From positions 124,001-188,000 of the forward strand of contig NZ_CP035492.1 in NCBI RefSeq assembly GCF_004135365.1: DNA of 64,000 nucleotides, given 5' to 3'. Of this stretch, positions 46,635 through 55,510 are shown piece by piece. Within the stretch, counting starts at the first letter, position 1; each line of letters starts with the position of its first letter. The notes under the pieces are model-generated. The model did not search any database. It saw nothing but the letters and a program-made list of their open reading frames with translations, and was not told the DNA's origin. The position numbers and the translations under genes are program-made. This stretch comes from Paenibacillus protaetiae. GTDB lineage: Bacteria; Bacillota; Bacilli; Paenibacillales; Paenibacillaceae.

Positions 46635-46674
46635 AAACAGGCTCAACCTTCACACCGGAAGGTCGAGCCTGTTT
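46635..46674. terminator. bidirectional terminator between deoR-type gene and nagA
   Basis: AAACAGGCTCAACCTTC pairs with GGAAGGTCGAGCCTGTTT (one A-C mismatch) across ACACC. It serves both convergent genes. Confidence 0.85.
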
Positions 46675-46678
46675 CCAT

Positions 46679-47860
46679 TTATTCGCGCTGTCCGTCTCGT
46701 TCATACACACGGCTGCCGCCAACCCATGTGCCCAACACCTCAAAGTTTGTATCCGCCAGCACCAGATCCGCCCGTTTGCCTGCTGCAATCGAACCGGTTG
46801 TATGGAACAAGCCAAGCCTCTTCGCCGGGTTGCCGCTGGCCAGCCTGCTCACATCGGGTACAGTCAGCTCCGTGTGGTCCAGCATAAAACGGAATGCGCC
46901 CATCATCGTTAAGCTGCTGCCAGCCAGATTGCCGCTGCCGCTTAAACGGGCAGCGCCATCCTTCAGCGTAACGGGAAGTCCGCCCAGCTCGTATTCACCG
47001 TCCGGCATGCCTGCTGCCGATATCGCGTCGGTAATGAGGATCAGCTTGTCAGCGGGCTTGGACGAAGCCAGCAGCCGTACAGCAGCCGGGTGTACATGCT
47101 CGCCGTCTGCAATGATTTCGGCATATATCCGGTCATCCGTCAATACGGCGCCTGCGGTTCCGGGCTCGCGGTGATGCAGCCCGCGCATCGCATTAAAGGT
47201 ATGTACGGCATGCGTCAGGCCGGCATCGGCGGCACGGGCGATTTCTTCATAATTGGCATCCGTATGTCCGGCAGCGGCTGCGATGCCGTGTTCGTTCAGC
47301 CATGAAATCAGCTCAAGGGCGCCTTTTTTTTCAGGGGCGAGCGTGAGCATCCGGATTAAACCCGGATAAGCGGAAATCCATTGCTGCAGCCACTCCAGAT
47401 TTGGCTCTGCGATAAATGCGGGGTTTTGGGCGCCGGGCCATTTTTCGCTAATAAACGGCCCTTCCAGATGGACGCCAAGCAGCGCCGCATACGGCATGTT
47501 TCCGGAGCAATAGCTGTGCGCGGCGGCAAGCACCTGCTCAATCGCTTCCTTCGAAGCGGTTACGGTTGTCGCCAGCATGCCAGTCGTGCCATGTGAACTG
47601 TGAAACCGGGTGATTGCGTCATAGCTGCCGGCATCCGCATCCATAAAATCAGCGCCGAAGCCGCCATGCACATGAATATCAATAAAGCCGGGCAGCAGCC
47701 AGCCGCCTTGGCCGTCCACGACCGTCCAGCCGGCATGGGCGGGAACGGCAGCTTCGCCGTCCGCCGAGATATGTGTAATGATGCCGTCTTGGACAAGCAC
47801 GTTTCCTTGTATAATCCGGTTTTCGAGTACGATTTGAACTTGTTGGAATAAAGTGGTCAT
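46679..47860 (-). CDS. nagA: N-acetylglucosamine-6-phosphate deacetylase
   Basis: Removes acetate from GlcNAc-6-phosphate in amino-sugar use and wall recycling. Amidohydrolase barrel of 393 residues with the metal site IDIHVHGGFGADFMDA (~60), GVHLEGPFIS (~127), AAGHTDANYEE (~194), THAVHTFNAMRGLHHREPG (~213) and the catalytic Asp in LITDAISAAGM (~273). The start overlaps the nagB stop by 4 nt (ATGA type), so nagB-nagA is one operon. No NagR/YvoA-type GntR regulator is adjacent, unlike in B. subtilis. Confidence 0.95.
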   Translation of the reverse strand: MTTLFQQVQIVLENRIIQGNVLVQDGIITHISADGEAAVPAHAGWTVVDGQGGWLLPGFIDIHVHGGFGADFMDADAGSYDAITRFHSSHGTTGMLATTVTASKEAIEQVLAAAHSYCSGNMPYAALLGVHLEGPFISEKWPGAQNPAFIAEPNLEWLQQWISAYPGLIRMLTLAPEKKGALELISWLNEHGIAAAAGHTDANYEEIARAADAGLTHAVHTFNAMRGLHHREPGTAGAVLTDDRIYAEIIADGEHVHPAAVRLLASSKPADKLILITDAISAAGMPDGEYELGGLPVTLKDGAARLSGSGNLAGSSLTMMGAFRFMLDHTELTVPDVSRLASGNPAKRLGLFHTTGSIAAGKRADLVLADTNFEVLGTWVGGSRVYERDGQRE

Positions 47861-48588
47861 TTCGCTTCCAGCATCCTTCCCGCTTCACGGTCGAGCAGCA
47901 CGATGACACGGGGGTGTGTCTGAAGCAGCGAAGCGGGAACCTTCGTTGTGATAGGCCCGGTCAGCGCTTCTTTTACAATCGCCGCTTTATCGGCGCCGCG
48001 TACCGCTAATAGAATCGTATTTGCTTTTAAAATGGAGCCTGCTCCCATCGTAACCGCACGCTCCGGAACTTCGCGAATGGAGCTGAAAAACCGCGCGTTT
48101 GCTTCGCGTGTACCCGGCTTCAGCTGTACGACATGCGTGCCGCCGTCCAGCGCCTCATCCGGCTCGTTAAAGCCGATATGGCCGTTATGGCCAAGGCCAA
48201 GCAGCTGGATGTCGACTGGCGAAGCCGCAAGCTTCGCTTCATACTCGGCACATTCCTGCTGCAGATCAGCGGCCGTGCCGTCAGGAATATTCGTCTGACT
48301 GAGCGGAATGTCGATACGCGAGAACAGGTGCTGGTTCATATAATAAGCATAACTTTGTTCATGAGACGCAGGCAAGCCCACGTATTCATCCAGATTAAAC
48401 GTCGTGGCTTGCTTAAAGGAAACGTCTCCGGATTCATACAAACGGACAAGCTGCTCATAAATGCCAAGCGGGGTCGAGCCGGTGGCGAGCCCAAGAACGG
48501 CATTTGGTTTTGCCTTCACCGTGTTGGCCAATAAACCGGCTGCATAGGCATCCAGCTCTTCTGCGGTATCAAATATTTTTATTTGCAT
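47857..48588 (-). CDS. nagB: glucosamine-6-phosphate deaminase
   Basis: Converts glucosamine-6-phosphate to fructose-6-phosphate and ammonia. ATG 48588 with GGGGAGG 8 bases upstream gives MQIKIFDTAEELDAYAAG, the standard start; an upstream in-frame extension is not conserved. Motifs: LGLATGSTPLGIYEQL (~35), FNLDEYVGL (~65), LGLGHNGHIGFNEPDEA (~132) with the catalytic His. 243 residues, as in B. subtilis. It is the first gene of nagB-nagA and diverges from the fni operon, with an AT-rich 227-bp control region between them. Confidence 0.95.
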   Translation of the reverse strand: MQIKIFDTAEELDAYAAGLLANTVKAKPNAVLGLATGSTPLGIYEQLVRLYESGDVSFKQATTFNLDEYVGLPASHEQSYAYYMNQHLFSRIDIPLSQTNIPDGTAADLQQECAEYEAKLAASPVDIQLLGLGHNGHIGFNEPDEALDGGTHVVQLKPGTREANARFFSSIREVPERAVTMGAGSILKANTILLAVRGADKAAIVKEALTGPITTKVPASLLQTHPRVIVLLDREAGRMLEAK

Positions 48589-48686
48589 ATGTCGGTTCCT
48601 CCCCTTAAGCGGATCATCCTCTTTTTCTTCCATTCTAAGGGAAGGGTAAGCATTCCACAATAGATAATGATTTATTTTTTCAAAAA

Positions 48687-48705
48687 AATGATTAAAAAAA
48701 TCATT
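48687..48705. promoter_or_regulatory. inverted repeat in the nagB-fni divergent region
   Basis: AATGATT, five A, AATCATT: a 7-bp inverted repeat about 100 bp upstream of nagB. It could be a repressor operator, but the region is AT-rich and no known operator was matched. Confidence 0.3.
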
Positions 48706-48752
48706 AATATGAAATCATAGTGCAGGATCGTTGCAGGATAAAACCAGTCGCA

Positions 48753-48781
48753 TTTACACTAAAATAGATTAATTGTATGAT
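48753..48781 (+). promoter_or_regulatory. sigma-A promoter of fni-rbsK
   Basis: TTTACA (48753-48758), 17 bases, TATGAT (48776-48781), 35 bp before the fni start. Confidence 0.6.
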
Positions 48782-48815
48782 AAATAAGATCATGTCACAG
48801 CAGGGGGGCACTTTC

Positions 48816-49889
48816 ATGACGCAGAGGCAGCTGGCCTCGGAACATATAGAAACAACGTCGAAACGGAAAGGCGAGCATATCCGGATTTGTTTGCACGAGG
48901 AGGTGGACGGCAACGGGGTTGACACCGGTTTTGATCATTACCGTTTCCGTCATAATGCGCTTCCGGAGCTTCGGTTTGAAGATATTGATATAAGTACGGC
49001 ATGGCTTGGCAAAACGATGAAAGCCCCGTTTCTGGTCAGCTCGATGACAGGGGGGACGGCGGAAGCCGGCAACATCAACCGGCGCCTTGCAGAGGCGGCG
49101 GAAGCGAAAGGCTGGGCCATTGGTCTCGGTTCGATGCGTGCCGCAATTGAAAATGACGGACTTGCAGCTTCTTTTTCTATCCGCAAGGAAGCGCCTTCCG
49201 TTCCGGTTATCGCCAATCTGGGGGCGGTTCAGCTCAATTACGGTTTTGGTGCGGATGATTGCCTTCGCGCCGTACATATGGCAGAAGCGGATGCGCTTGT
49301 GCTTCATTTGAACAGTATGCAGGAAGTATTCCAGCCGGAGGGCAACACGGATTTCCGAGGTTTGCTGGAGCGCATTCGCTTCGTTTGCCGCTCACTCCCG
49401 GTACCGGTCGGCGTCAAAGAGGTCGGCTGGGGAATCGACGCCGATACGGCTGAGCGTCTCCTGGAAGCGGGCGTGTCGTTTATCGATGTTGCGGGTGCGG
49501 GCGGAACGTCCTGGAGCCAGGTGGAAAAATACCGGACAACGCCGATGCGCAGGCAGGCGGCGGAAGCTTTTGCGGATTGGGGAATTCCGACCGCCGAAGC
49601 GCTGCGCGAAGTGCGGAGCCGTTTGCCGGAGGCGGCAATCATTGCAAGCGGCGGCATGCGGCACGGCGTCGATGCGGCCAAAGCGATTGCTCTCGGCGCG
49701 CAAATATGCGGTTTTGGCAAGGTGCTCCTTGGCGGAGCGGCTGCACAGGACCATGAGCAGTCCGTGCAGCAATTGGCCGAACAGTTCGAACGGATTGCCT
49801 TTGAGCTGCGGACTGCGATGTTCGGCATTGGAGCGGGTACGCTATCGGAGTTAAGCGGGACGAATCGGATACATAACAGGAGGGGTTAA
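48816..49889 (+). CDS. fni: type 2 isopentenyl-diphosphate delta-isomerase
   Basis: FMN-dependent enzyme that interconverts isopentenyl and dimethylallyl diphosphate for isoprenoids. ATG 48816 follows AGGGGGG; an ATG at 48777 lies over the promoter's -10 and is rejected. 357 residues with KRKGEHIRICLHEEV (RK-x-EHI substrate motif, ~15), FLVSSMTGGT (~72), GLGSMRAAIEN, LHLNSMQE, VGVKEVGWGI (~200) and IDVAGAGGTSW. A start 2 bp later for rbsK makes a two-gene operon. Confidence 0.94.
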   Translation: MTQRQLASEHIETTSKRKGEHIRICLHEEVDGNGVDTGFDHYRFRHNALPELRFEDIDISTAWLGKTMKAPFLVSSMTGGTAEAGNINRRLAEAAEAKGWAIGLGSMRAAIENDGLAASFSIRKEAPSVPVIANLGAVQLNYGFGADDCLRAVHMAEADALVLHLNSMQEVFQPEGNTDFRGLLERIRFVCRSLPVPVGVKEVGWGIDADTAERLLEAGVSFIDVAGAGGTSWSQVEKYRTTPMRRQAAEAFADWGIPTAEALREVRSRLPEAAIIASGGMRHGVDAAKAIALGAQICGFGKVLLGGAAAQDHEQSVQQLAEQFERIAFELRTAMFGIGAGTLSELSGTNRIHNRRG

Positions 49890-49890
49890 C

Positions 49891-50808
49891 ATGGGTGAAG
49901 TTATCGTGGTCGGCAGCATTAATATGGATCTGGTCAGCAAGGTAGAGCAATTTCCGCTGCCGGGACAGACGATTCACAGCCATGACGTTGCTTTCCATCC
50001 AGGGGGCAAAGGGGCCAACCAGGCTGTCGCTGCTTCACGCGCAGGGGCGGTTACACGGATGATTGGCGCAGTCGGCAGCGATGCATTCGGCCAGCCGCTG
50101 ATTGAATCGCTTAAGCAATATGGCGTTAGCACGGAAGGCATATCGGTTGTGGCCGGCGTTTCGGGACTGGCGTTTATTACCGTTTCCGGAAGCGGTGAAA
50201 ATCAGATTGTGCTTTGTGAAGGGGCTAACGGGCAGGTCAGCCGCGATCGGCTGAACAGCCTTGCAGACAGCTGGACAGAGGCAACAATTGTGCTGCTCCA
50301 GAATGAAATCCCTTGGGCGGCTAATGAGGCTGTGCTGGAGCGGGCATCGGAAGCGGGGGCGCGCGTCTTTTACAATCCGGCGCCGGCTGCAGCCGTTCCA
50401 GACCATGCGCTGGCGAAGGTGCATACGCTGTTCTTGAATGAGACGGAGACCGAAGCGATTACAGGGCAGCTGCCGGAGGATACGGCAAGCCTGGAAGCGG
50501 CTGCAGGCCAGCTGCTTCGCAAAGGTGCCCGTGCAGTCGTGATTACCCTTGGCGCGGACGGCTGCTATTACGCCGATGCGGAAGGCGCACGGCTGCGCCT
50601 TCCGGCGTTCCGCGTGCAGCCGGTTGATACAACGGCTGCCGGAGATACGTTTATCGGCGCATATGCCGCTGCCGTTCAGGACGGAAAACAGCCGGAAGAG
50701 GCTTTGAAGTTTGCAGCGGCCGCCTCGGCGATTGGCGTGACGCGCGAAGGCGCGCAATCTTCCGTGCCGTCACGTGAAGAAATCGAGCAATTTCTAATCG
50801 GGCGCTGA
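49891..50808 (+). CDS. rbsK: ribokinase
   Basis: Phosphorylates ribose to ribose-5-phosphate. 305 residues, PfkB fold: VVGSINMDLVSKVEQFP (~5), FHPGGKGANQAVAASRAGA (~37), FLNETET (~185) and DTTAAGDTFIGAYAAA (~247) with the anion hole and catalytic Asp. The first motif and GGKGANQA are characteristic of ribokinase rather than other family members. AGGAGGGG precedes ATG 49891, one base after the fni stop. Rbs transport genes are absent; pairing with fni is unexpected and may only reflect shared transcription. Confidence 0.88.
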   Translation: MGEVIVVGSINMDLVSKVEQFPLPGQTIHSHDVAFHPGGKGANQAVAASRAGAVTRMIGAVGSDAFGQPLIESLKQYGVSTEGISVVAGVSGLAFITVSGSGENQIVLCEGANGQVSRDRLNSLADSWTEATIVLLQNEIPWAANEAVLERASEAGARVFYNPAPAAAVPDHALAKVHTLFLNETETEAITGQLPEDTASLEAAAGQLLRKGARAVVITLGADGCYYADAEGARLRLPAFRVQPVDTTAAGDTFIGAYAAAVQDGKQPEEALKFAAAASAIGVTREGAQSSVPSREEIEQFLIGR

Positions 50809-50854
50809 CGGTTTAAGCGCTTTGCGTTATGCCGGCAAGCCATACGGAGAAAGA

Positions 50855-50887
50855 AACGTCTGCCTCGGGAAAGCAGACGTTTTTTCT
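50855..50887 (+). terminator. terminator after rbsK
   Basis: AACGTCTGC pairs with GCAGACGTT around CTCGGGAAA, followed by TTTTCTTT. Confidence 0.85.
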
Positions 50888-51001
50888 TTATTCGATTAAA
50901 CCTGTGCTGTCCAATTGGCCGGATCGGCGGCCGTCCGTTATGATAGAGAAGAAGCTTGGGAGACGGAACTGCTGGTAACAGACGGAAAGGAAGAGTAAAC
51001 G

Positions 51002-51994
51002 ATGGACAAGCAGCATCAGACAGAAACGTCAATGTGGGAAGACGGATGGATACAGGTGAAAGTGCCTCTGCCTTTCTCGCTGCGCTGGGTGAACAGCTAT
51101 GTGCTGCCGGAGCAGGACGGCTACACGGTCATTGATCCGGGATTGCATACTGAGGAGGCGGTTGCGGCGTGGGATGAAGTGATGAGCCGATTTGGTTTCG
51201 GTTACGGGGATATCCGGCAAATCGTATTGACGCATCAGCATCCCGATCATTACGGATTGGCGGGGTATTTTCAGAAGCGGTCGGGAGCGCCGGTCTATTT
51301 AACTGCGCAAGCGCATGCTTACACGCAGCGTATGTGGGGGGAAGGCGGGACGCTGGCCGGGGAACTGGCCGCCTTGTTCCGGGAACACGGCATGCCGGCG
51401 GAGCTTACGCATAGCATTGAACAGAATCTGGAATCGTTCAAGCCGCTTGTTTCCCCGCAGCCGCAAGTAACGTATATCCAGGCCGGCCAAACGATGGCGT
51501 TTGGCGGGTTGGAATGGAGCCTTATTGATGCGCCGGGACATGCGCGCGGAGCACTTGTTTTTTATAATGCCGGACGGAAGATCGCCTTGTGCGGCGACCA
51601 AGTCATGCCGCGCATTACGCCCAATGTAAGCGTCGTGCCGGGGGAAGATGCCGATCCGCTTGCTTCCTTTATGGACAGCCTCGCCGGGCTCGAATCGCTG
51701 GGTGTGAAGCTGGCTTTTCCGGGGCACCGCGACCCGTTCGACGGATTCGCCAAACGTACCGCTGAGCTGAGGCAGCATCATGAACGCCGGCTTGCGCAAA
51801 TGCTGGAGCAGCTGTATGAGCCGCATAACGGCTTTGAGCTGTGCGAGCTTCATTTTGGCGAGAGGCTGCGGACGAATCCGCATAATTTGCGTTTTGCGAT
51901 GGCGGAGACGCTGGCGCATCTGTATTATTTGGAGAAGCGGGGCGTTATTGCCCGCAGCGAAAGCGAGAATGACATTGTCTATCGGCGCGTATAG
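51002..51994 (+). CDS. metallo-beta-lactamase-fold hydrolase
   Basis: A 330-residue MBL-fold enzyme. The zinc signature LTHQHPDHYGLAG (~76-88) has the H-x-H-x-D-H pattern; further ligands are DAPGHARGALVFY (~179), ALCGDQVMP (~198) and FPGHRDPFDG (~240). The last ~80 residues form a winged-helix-like tail (LRFAMAETLAHLYYLEKRGVI), as in LACTB2-type hydrolases, whose members include RNases and thioester hydrolases. ATG 51002 follows GGAAAGGAAGAG. It is a lone gene between two terminators. The substrate is unknown. Confidence 0.87.
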   Translation: MDKQHQTETSMWEDGWIQVKVPLPFSLRWVNSYVLPEQDGYTVIDPGLHTEEAVAAWDEVMSRFGFGYGDIRQIVLTHQHPDHYGLAGYFQKRSGAPVYLTAQAHAYTQRMWGEGGTLAGELAALFREHGMPAELTHSIEQNLESFKPLVSPQPQVTYIQAGQTMAFGGLEWSLIDAPGHARGALVFYNAGRKIALCGDQVMPRITPNVSVVPGEDADPLASFMDSLAGLESLGVKLAFPGHRDPFDGFAKRTAELRQHHERRLAQMLEQLYEPHNGFELCELHFGERLRTNPHNLRFAMAETLAHLYYLEKRGVIARSESENDIVYRRV

Positions 51995-52010
51995 CAGCCG
52001 ATTATCCATA

Positions 52011-52073
52011 AACAAGCTGCCCTGGCGGGGAGGAGAACATCGGGTTCTTCTCCCTTCCAGGGCAGCTTGTTTT
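52011..52073. terminator. bidirectional terminator between MBL gene and PgpA-like gene
   Basis: ACAAGCTGCCCTGGCGGGGA pairs, with small mismatches, with TCCCTTCCAGGGCAGCTTGT; the inner GGAGAAC/GTTCTTCT extends the stem. A and T tracts flank it. Confidence 0.8.
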
Positions 52074-52089
52074 AGTTGAAATGCCGCTG

Positions 52090-52629
52090 TTAATCAAGCG
52101 GCAGGTTTGTATTGTTTTCGCGCTCGGCTTGTTTGCGGTGGGCGATGCGGCTGGCGGCCGATGCGGCAATAGCGCCGACGATATCATCCAGAAACGTATG
52201 GATCTCGCCGTCGGAACGGTCATTCAGCTTTTTAAGAATACCGGGTTTTAATTTATCGATATAACCGAAGTTCGTAAATCCGATACTGCCGTATACATTC
52301 ACAATGGACAAAGCAAGCACTTCATCACAGCCGTAGAGGCCTTCATCGTTAAAGATCATTTCCTGCAAAGGCTCCAACAGCTTGCCTTCCTCAGCAAGCA
52401 AATCCAGCTGGATGCCGGTCAGCACCGCATTTTGCACCTCGCGTTTGGACAATACCGCATTCACGTGATGGATGCATTCCTCTACCGTCAAATTCGGGAA
52501 ATAGTCCTTCTGTAAAAAATGGACCAGCTCGGCGATTTTATCGCGGGTAACGCCCCGGCGCGCCAGCCATTCATCGGTTGCGGCCTCGACTTTTTTGCTG
52601 TTTAAGCTGTAGGAATGCTGTTCGCTCAT
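52090..52629 (-). CDS. PgpA-superfamily protein, YutG-like (copy 2)
   Basis: A 179-residue paralogue of 28058-28588. The shared core is KREVQNAVLTGIQLDLLAEE, DEVLALSIVNVYGSIGFTNF and TFLDDIVGAIAASAASRIAH, with conserved Asp/Glu residues in the same places. AAGGGG precedes ATG 52629. PgpA removes phosphate from phosphatidylglycerophosphate; the Bacillus relative YutG is the matching family member. Two copies imply either redundancy or divergence to another lipid phosphate. It is divergent from gerM. Confidence 0.8.
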   Translation of the reverse strand: MSEQHSYSLNSKKVEAATDEWLARRGVTRDKIAELVHFLQKDYFPNLTVEECIHHVNAVLSKREVQNAVLTGIQLDLLAEEGKLLEPLQEMIFNDEGLYGCDEVLALSIVNVYGSIGFTNFGYIDKLKPGILKKLNDRSDGEIHTFLDDIVGAIAASAASRIAHRKQAERENNTNLPLD

Positions 52630-52757
52630 GCTTCATAACCCCTTCATCATTTTGTGGACAAATCTGGTCTAACTAATAGCAAGGGCTCGTATACATAGTA
52701 CTACAAAAGAAGAGTTGTACAAAGTTAAGCAAATTTCGAATGGGAGGAAAGATTCAT

Positions 52758-53831
52758 ATGAATCAAACAAGATGGATTCGCAGAGCTGCAATTAGCGGGG
52801 TGCTCGCCATTCCTCTTCTAACGGCAGGGTGCGGACTATTCTCGCAGGAGACAAGCTCCATCGACCCGCCGCAGGGTGTGCTCGCCGAAGAAGAGGGGTT
52901 AAGCGACGCTCCGACGATTTCGACGGTATTGGACGATGCGGATGATATGCAGGGCGACCTGTCGCAAATCACCGTCTATTTGCAGGATGGAAACGGCTAC
53001 CTGGCGCCGGTTTCGATCGCGTCCAAGCTGGACAAGAGCGAAGCGGCCGGCCAACGGGCGCTTGAGCTGTTGGTCGACGGCGGCACTTACTCTTCACAAA
53101 TTCCGGACGGCTTCCGCGCGATGCTGCCGCAAGGAACGGTTATCAATCAGTTTAAGGTAGATGCCGAGAAAAAGCTGGCGCAAGTCGATCTGTCGCAGCA
53201 ATTTGTAAGCTATAATCCGCAGGACGAGCGTCCGATGGTCGAAGCGATTACGTGGACGTTAACCGCTATTCCGGGCATTGAGAAAGTCGAGTTGTCTGTC
53301 GACGGGCAGCGGCTGACGGAAATGCCGGAGGAAGGTTATCCGCTGGATCAGGATTTGACGCGCGCCATCGGCATTAACCTGGAAACGGGCAACGGCGTTT
53401 CGATTTCGCAGTCTACGCCGGTCACGCTCTACTTCTCTTCGACAACAGCGGATAACGAGCAGTATTATGTGCCGGTCACCCGTCTTATTTCATCTACCAG
53501 CACGCCTGCGCAAGCGGCCATTGAAGAACTGATCGCAGGTCCGCTTGACGGCGACCAGCTGACAGCGGTTGTGACGCCGGACTATCAAGTGAAGTCCGTG
53601 GAGACCAAGGACGACATCGTAACGGTTGATCTGGAAGATTCGTCCTACGAAGCCGGCCAGCCGGTTCCGGAAGAGCTGCTGCTGGCCGTTATTTTATCGG
53701 CGACGGAAAATACCGGCGCAAGCCAAGTGCAAATCCGTCTGAATGGCGATACGAACATCGTGGACGAATTTAACAATTCGTACAGCGAGCCGGTATCGCG
53801 CCCTCATCATGTCAATGCCATAAAAGCGTAA
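52758..53831 (+). CDS. gerM: GerM-family lipoprotein with two GerM domains
   Basis: Sporulation/germination protein; B. subtilis GerM is needed for septal wall remodelling, engulfment and germination and contributes to the basal ring between the two sporangium cells. ATG 52758 follows GGGAGGAAAG; ATG 52740 lies before that site. A lipoprotein signal ends LLTAGC with the lipidated Cys at 25. Two GerM domains follow (~75-190 and ~220-345), each with ALELLVDGG/AIEELIAGP and V-x-L-S/V-D-L elements. 357 residues. The order gerM-rph-rdgB matches B. subtilis. A clear sigma-E promoter was not found. Confidence 0.92.
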   Translation: MNQTRWIRRAAISGVLAIPLLTAGCGLFSQETSSIDPPQGVLAEEEGLSDAPTISTVLDDADDMQGDLSQITVYLQDGNGYLAPVSIASKLDKSEAAGQRALELLVDGGTYSSQIPDGFRAMLPQGTVINQFKVDAEKKLAQVDLSQQFVSYNPQDERPMVEAITWTLTAIPGIEKVELSVDGQRLTEMPEEGYPLDQDLTRAIGINLETGNGVSISQSTPVTLYFSSTTADNEQYYVPVTRLISSTSTPAQAAIEELIAGPLDGDQLTAVVTPDYQVKSVETKDDIVTVDLEDSSYEAGQPVPEELLLAVILSATENTGASQVQIRLNGDTNIVDEFNNSYSEPVSRPHHVNAIKA

Positions 53832-53846
53832 TGGCAAGCAGCGGAT

Positions 53847-53884
53847 AAAGGAGAGAGGCTGAAAGGTCGTCTCTCCTTTGTCAT
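53847..53884 (+). terminator. terminator after gerM
   Basis: AAAGGAGAGA pairs with TCTCTCCTTT around a 13-base loop, followed by GTCATTTT. The T tract is interrupted, so some read-through into rph is possible. Confidence 0.6.
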
Positions 53885-53964
53885 TTTGCGGGAAGAAGAT
53901 GCTTTTCAAAGGCGACTTTGGTAAAATAGGTGAGATTGCAACGAAAGATTCAGGAGGACATGGC

Positions 53965-54702
53965 ATGAGAACAGACGGTCGGCAGACAAACCAGCTTAGG
54001 CCGGTTACGATAACGACAGGCGTTAACAAATATGCGGAAGGCTCCGTATTGATTGAATTCGGCGAGACGAAAGTGATCTGCACCGCCAGTGTAGAGGAAC
54101 GGGTTCCGCCGTTTATGAAAGGACAGGGCAAAGGCTGGGTAACGGCGGAATATTCGATGCTGCCGCGCGCAACCCATTCCCGCAACCAGCGTGAAGCAAA
54201 CAAGGGCAAGCTGTCGGGCCGCACGATGGAAATACAGCGGCTGATTGGCCGGGCTTTGCGTTCCATTGTTGATTTGCAGGCGCTGGGCGAACGGACGATT
54301 ACGCTGGATTGCGACGTCATTCAGGCCGACGGCGGCACGCGTACGACATCCATTACCGGTTCCTTTATCGCTTTGGCGCTTGCGGTACATAAAATTTCTC
54401 AAACGGCCAAAATGCCGAAGTTCCCGATTACCGACTTTTTGGCTTCGGTCAGCGTAGGCGTCATCCAGGACAAACCGATGCTGGACCTTAACTATGAAGA
54501 GGACTCCAAAGCGAAGGTTGATATGAATGTGGTGATGACGGGCAGCGGCAAATTTGTCGAAGTGCAAGGCACAGGCGAAGAAGAACCGTTCTCGCGCGAA
54601 GAGCTGAACGAGCTGCTGGCATTGGCCGAAACCGGTATTTTAGAGCTGGTGGCGAAGCAAAAAGAAGCTTTAGGCGATATTGCCGGCCGAATTGGAGGCT
54701 GA
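53965..54702 (+). CDS. rph: ribonuclease PH
   Basis: Phosphate-dependent 3'-5' exoribonuclease that trims tRNA 3' ends. CAGGAGG makes ATG 53965 the start ([14 protein letters not shown]), the normal family N-terminus; the in-frame extension to 53878 crosses the terminator. Motifs: [55 protein letters not shown] and [20 protein letters not shown] with catalytic Asp residues. 245 residues, same as B. subtilis Rph. It is followed at 6 bp by rdgB. Confidence 0.96.
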   Translation: MRTDGRQTNQLRPVTITTGVNKYAEGSVLIEFGETKVICTASVEERVPPFMKGQGKGWVTAEYSMLPRATHSRNQREANKGKLSGRTMEIQRLIGRALRSIVDLQALGERTITLDCDVIQADGGTRTTSITGSFIALALAVHKISQTAKMPKFPITDFLASVSVGVIQDKPMLDLNYEEDSKAKVDMNVVMTGSGKFVEVQGTGEEEPFSREELNELLALAETGILELVAKQKEALGDIAGRIGG

Positions 54703-54708
54703 GCTGAC

Positions 54709-55356
54709 ATGGAACGTCTCTCGGAAGGCGTTGTGCTTATCGCAACTAAAAACGCCGGCAAAGTGAAAGAATTTGCCCATGCGTTCGCCGGCCTTGGCCG
54801 CGAAGTCGTGAGCCTGCACCAGTTCCCGGAGCTTCCGGACATTCCGGAAGACGGCTCTACCTTTGCGGAGAACGCCCGGATCAAGGCCAAAACAGCGGGA
54901 GATACGCTGCAGGCGATTGCCCTGGCGGATGATTCCGGCTTGCGGACCTTTGCGCTTGGCGGCGCTCCCGGCGTTTATTCGGCGCGGTATTCCGGCGAAG
55001 GCGCTTCGGACGCCGACAATAATGCGAAGCTGTTGCGCGAGCTGGCCGCTTTGGAACTGCCGGATGCGGCGGACCCGCTGCCGGACGGCACCCGGCTGCT
55101 CAGCAAAGCGCAGTTCGTATGCGCTTTGGCGCTGTATGATCCGGCGACGGGGCAGTTTACGGAAACGGAAGGCACCGTTGACGGTTATATTATTTCGGCG
55201 CCGCGCGGAGACGGCGGCTTCGGTTATGACCCGCTGTTTTATTTGCCGCAGCTGGGCCGGTCGATGGCGGAGCTGTCCAAGGAGCAAAAGCAGCACATCA
55301 GCCACCGCGGCGACGCATTGCGGAAGCTGGCGGCGCTGCTGGAACATAACGGATAA
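54709..55356 (+). CDS. rdgB: non-canonical purine NTP pyrophosphatase (RdgB/HAM1)
   Basis: Removes ITP, dITP and XTP from nucleotide pools by hydrolysis to the monophosphate. 215 residues with VLIATKNAGKVKEFAHAF (~8-25), EDGSTFAENARIKA (~47), ALADDSGL (~68), GVYSARYSGEGASDADNNAK and GGFGYDPLFYLP (~167), all family signatures. Corresponds to ysnA of B. subtilis, which also follows rph. It starts 6 bp after rph and ends at a strong terminator. About 15 residues longer than most family members, with a short insertion near DAADPLPDGT. Confidence 0.95.
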   Translation: MERLSEGVVLIATKNAGKVKEFAHAFAGLGREVVSLHQFPELPDIPEDGSTFAENARIKAKTAGDTLQAIALADDSGLRTFALGGAPGVYSARYSGEGASDADNNAKLLRELAALELPDAADPLPDGTRLLSKAQFVCALALYDPATGQFTETEGTVDGYIISAPRGDGGFGYDPLFYLPQLGRSMAELSKEQKQHISHRGDALRKLAALLEHNG

Positions 55357-55376
55357 ACCGCCGCGCGAAGCGGCAA

Positions 55377-55430
55377 GCCCCGCAAATCAGCTGGCGCAAG
55401 CGAGCTGATTTGCGGGGCTTTTTTTACGGC
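55377..55430 (+). terminator. terminator after rdgB
   Basis: GCCCCGCAAATCAGCT pairs perfectly with AGCTGATTTGCGGGGC around a GC-rich loop, followed by TTTTTTT. Confidence 0.9.
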
Positions 55431-55452
55431 TGACAGATACAATATGCGCCGG

Positions 55453-55489
55453 ATGAGGCGGATGTGCATGAATGCTGCAGCCGCCTCAT
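55453..55489. other. hairpin downstream of asnB
   Basis: ATGAGGCGG pairs with CCGCCTCAT across 19 bases, 20 bp past the asnB stop on the minus strand. No T tract follows on that strand, so a terminator role is uncertain. Confidence 0.35.
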
Positions 55490-55510
55490 ATGATGATGGT
55501 GTAAAGCTGC

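Noticed and set aside
53878-53964. Extended N-terminus of ribonuclease PH
   Set aside because: It crosses the gerM terminator and the family start follows a strong AGGAGG at 53951.
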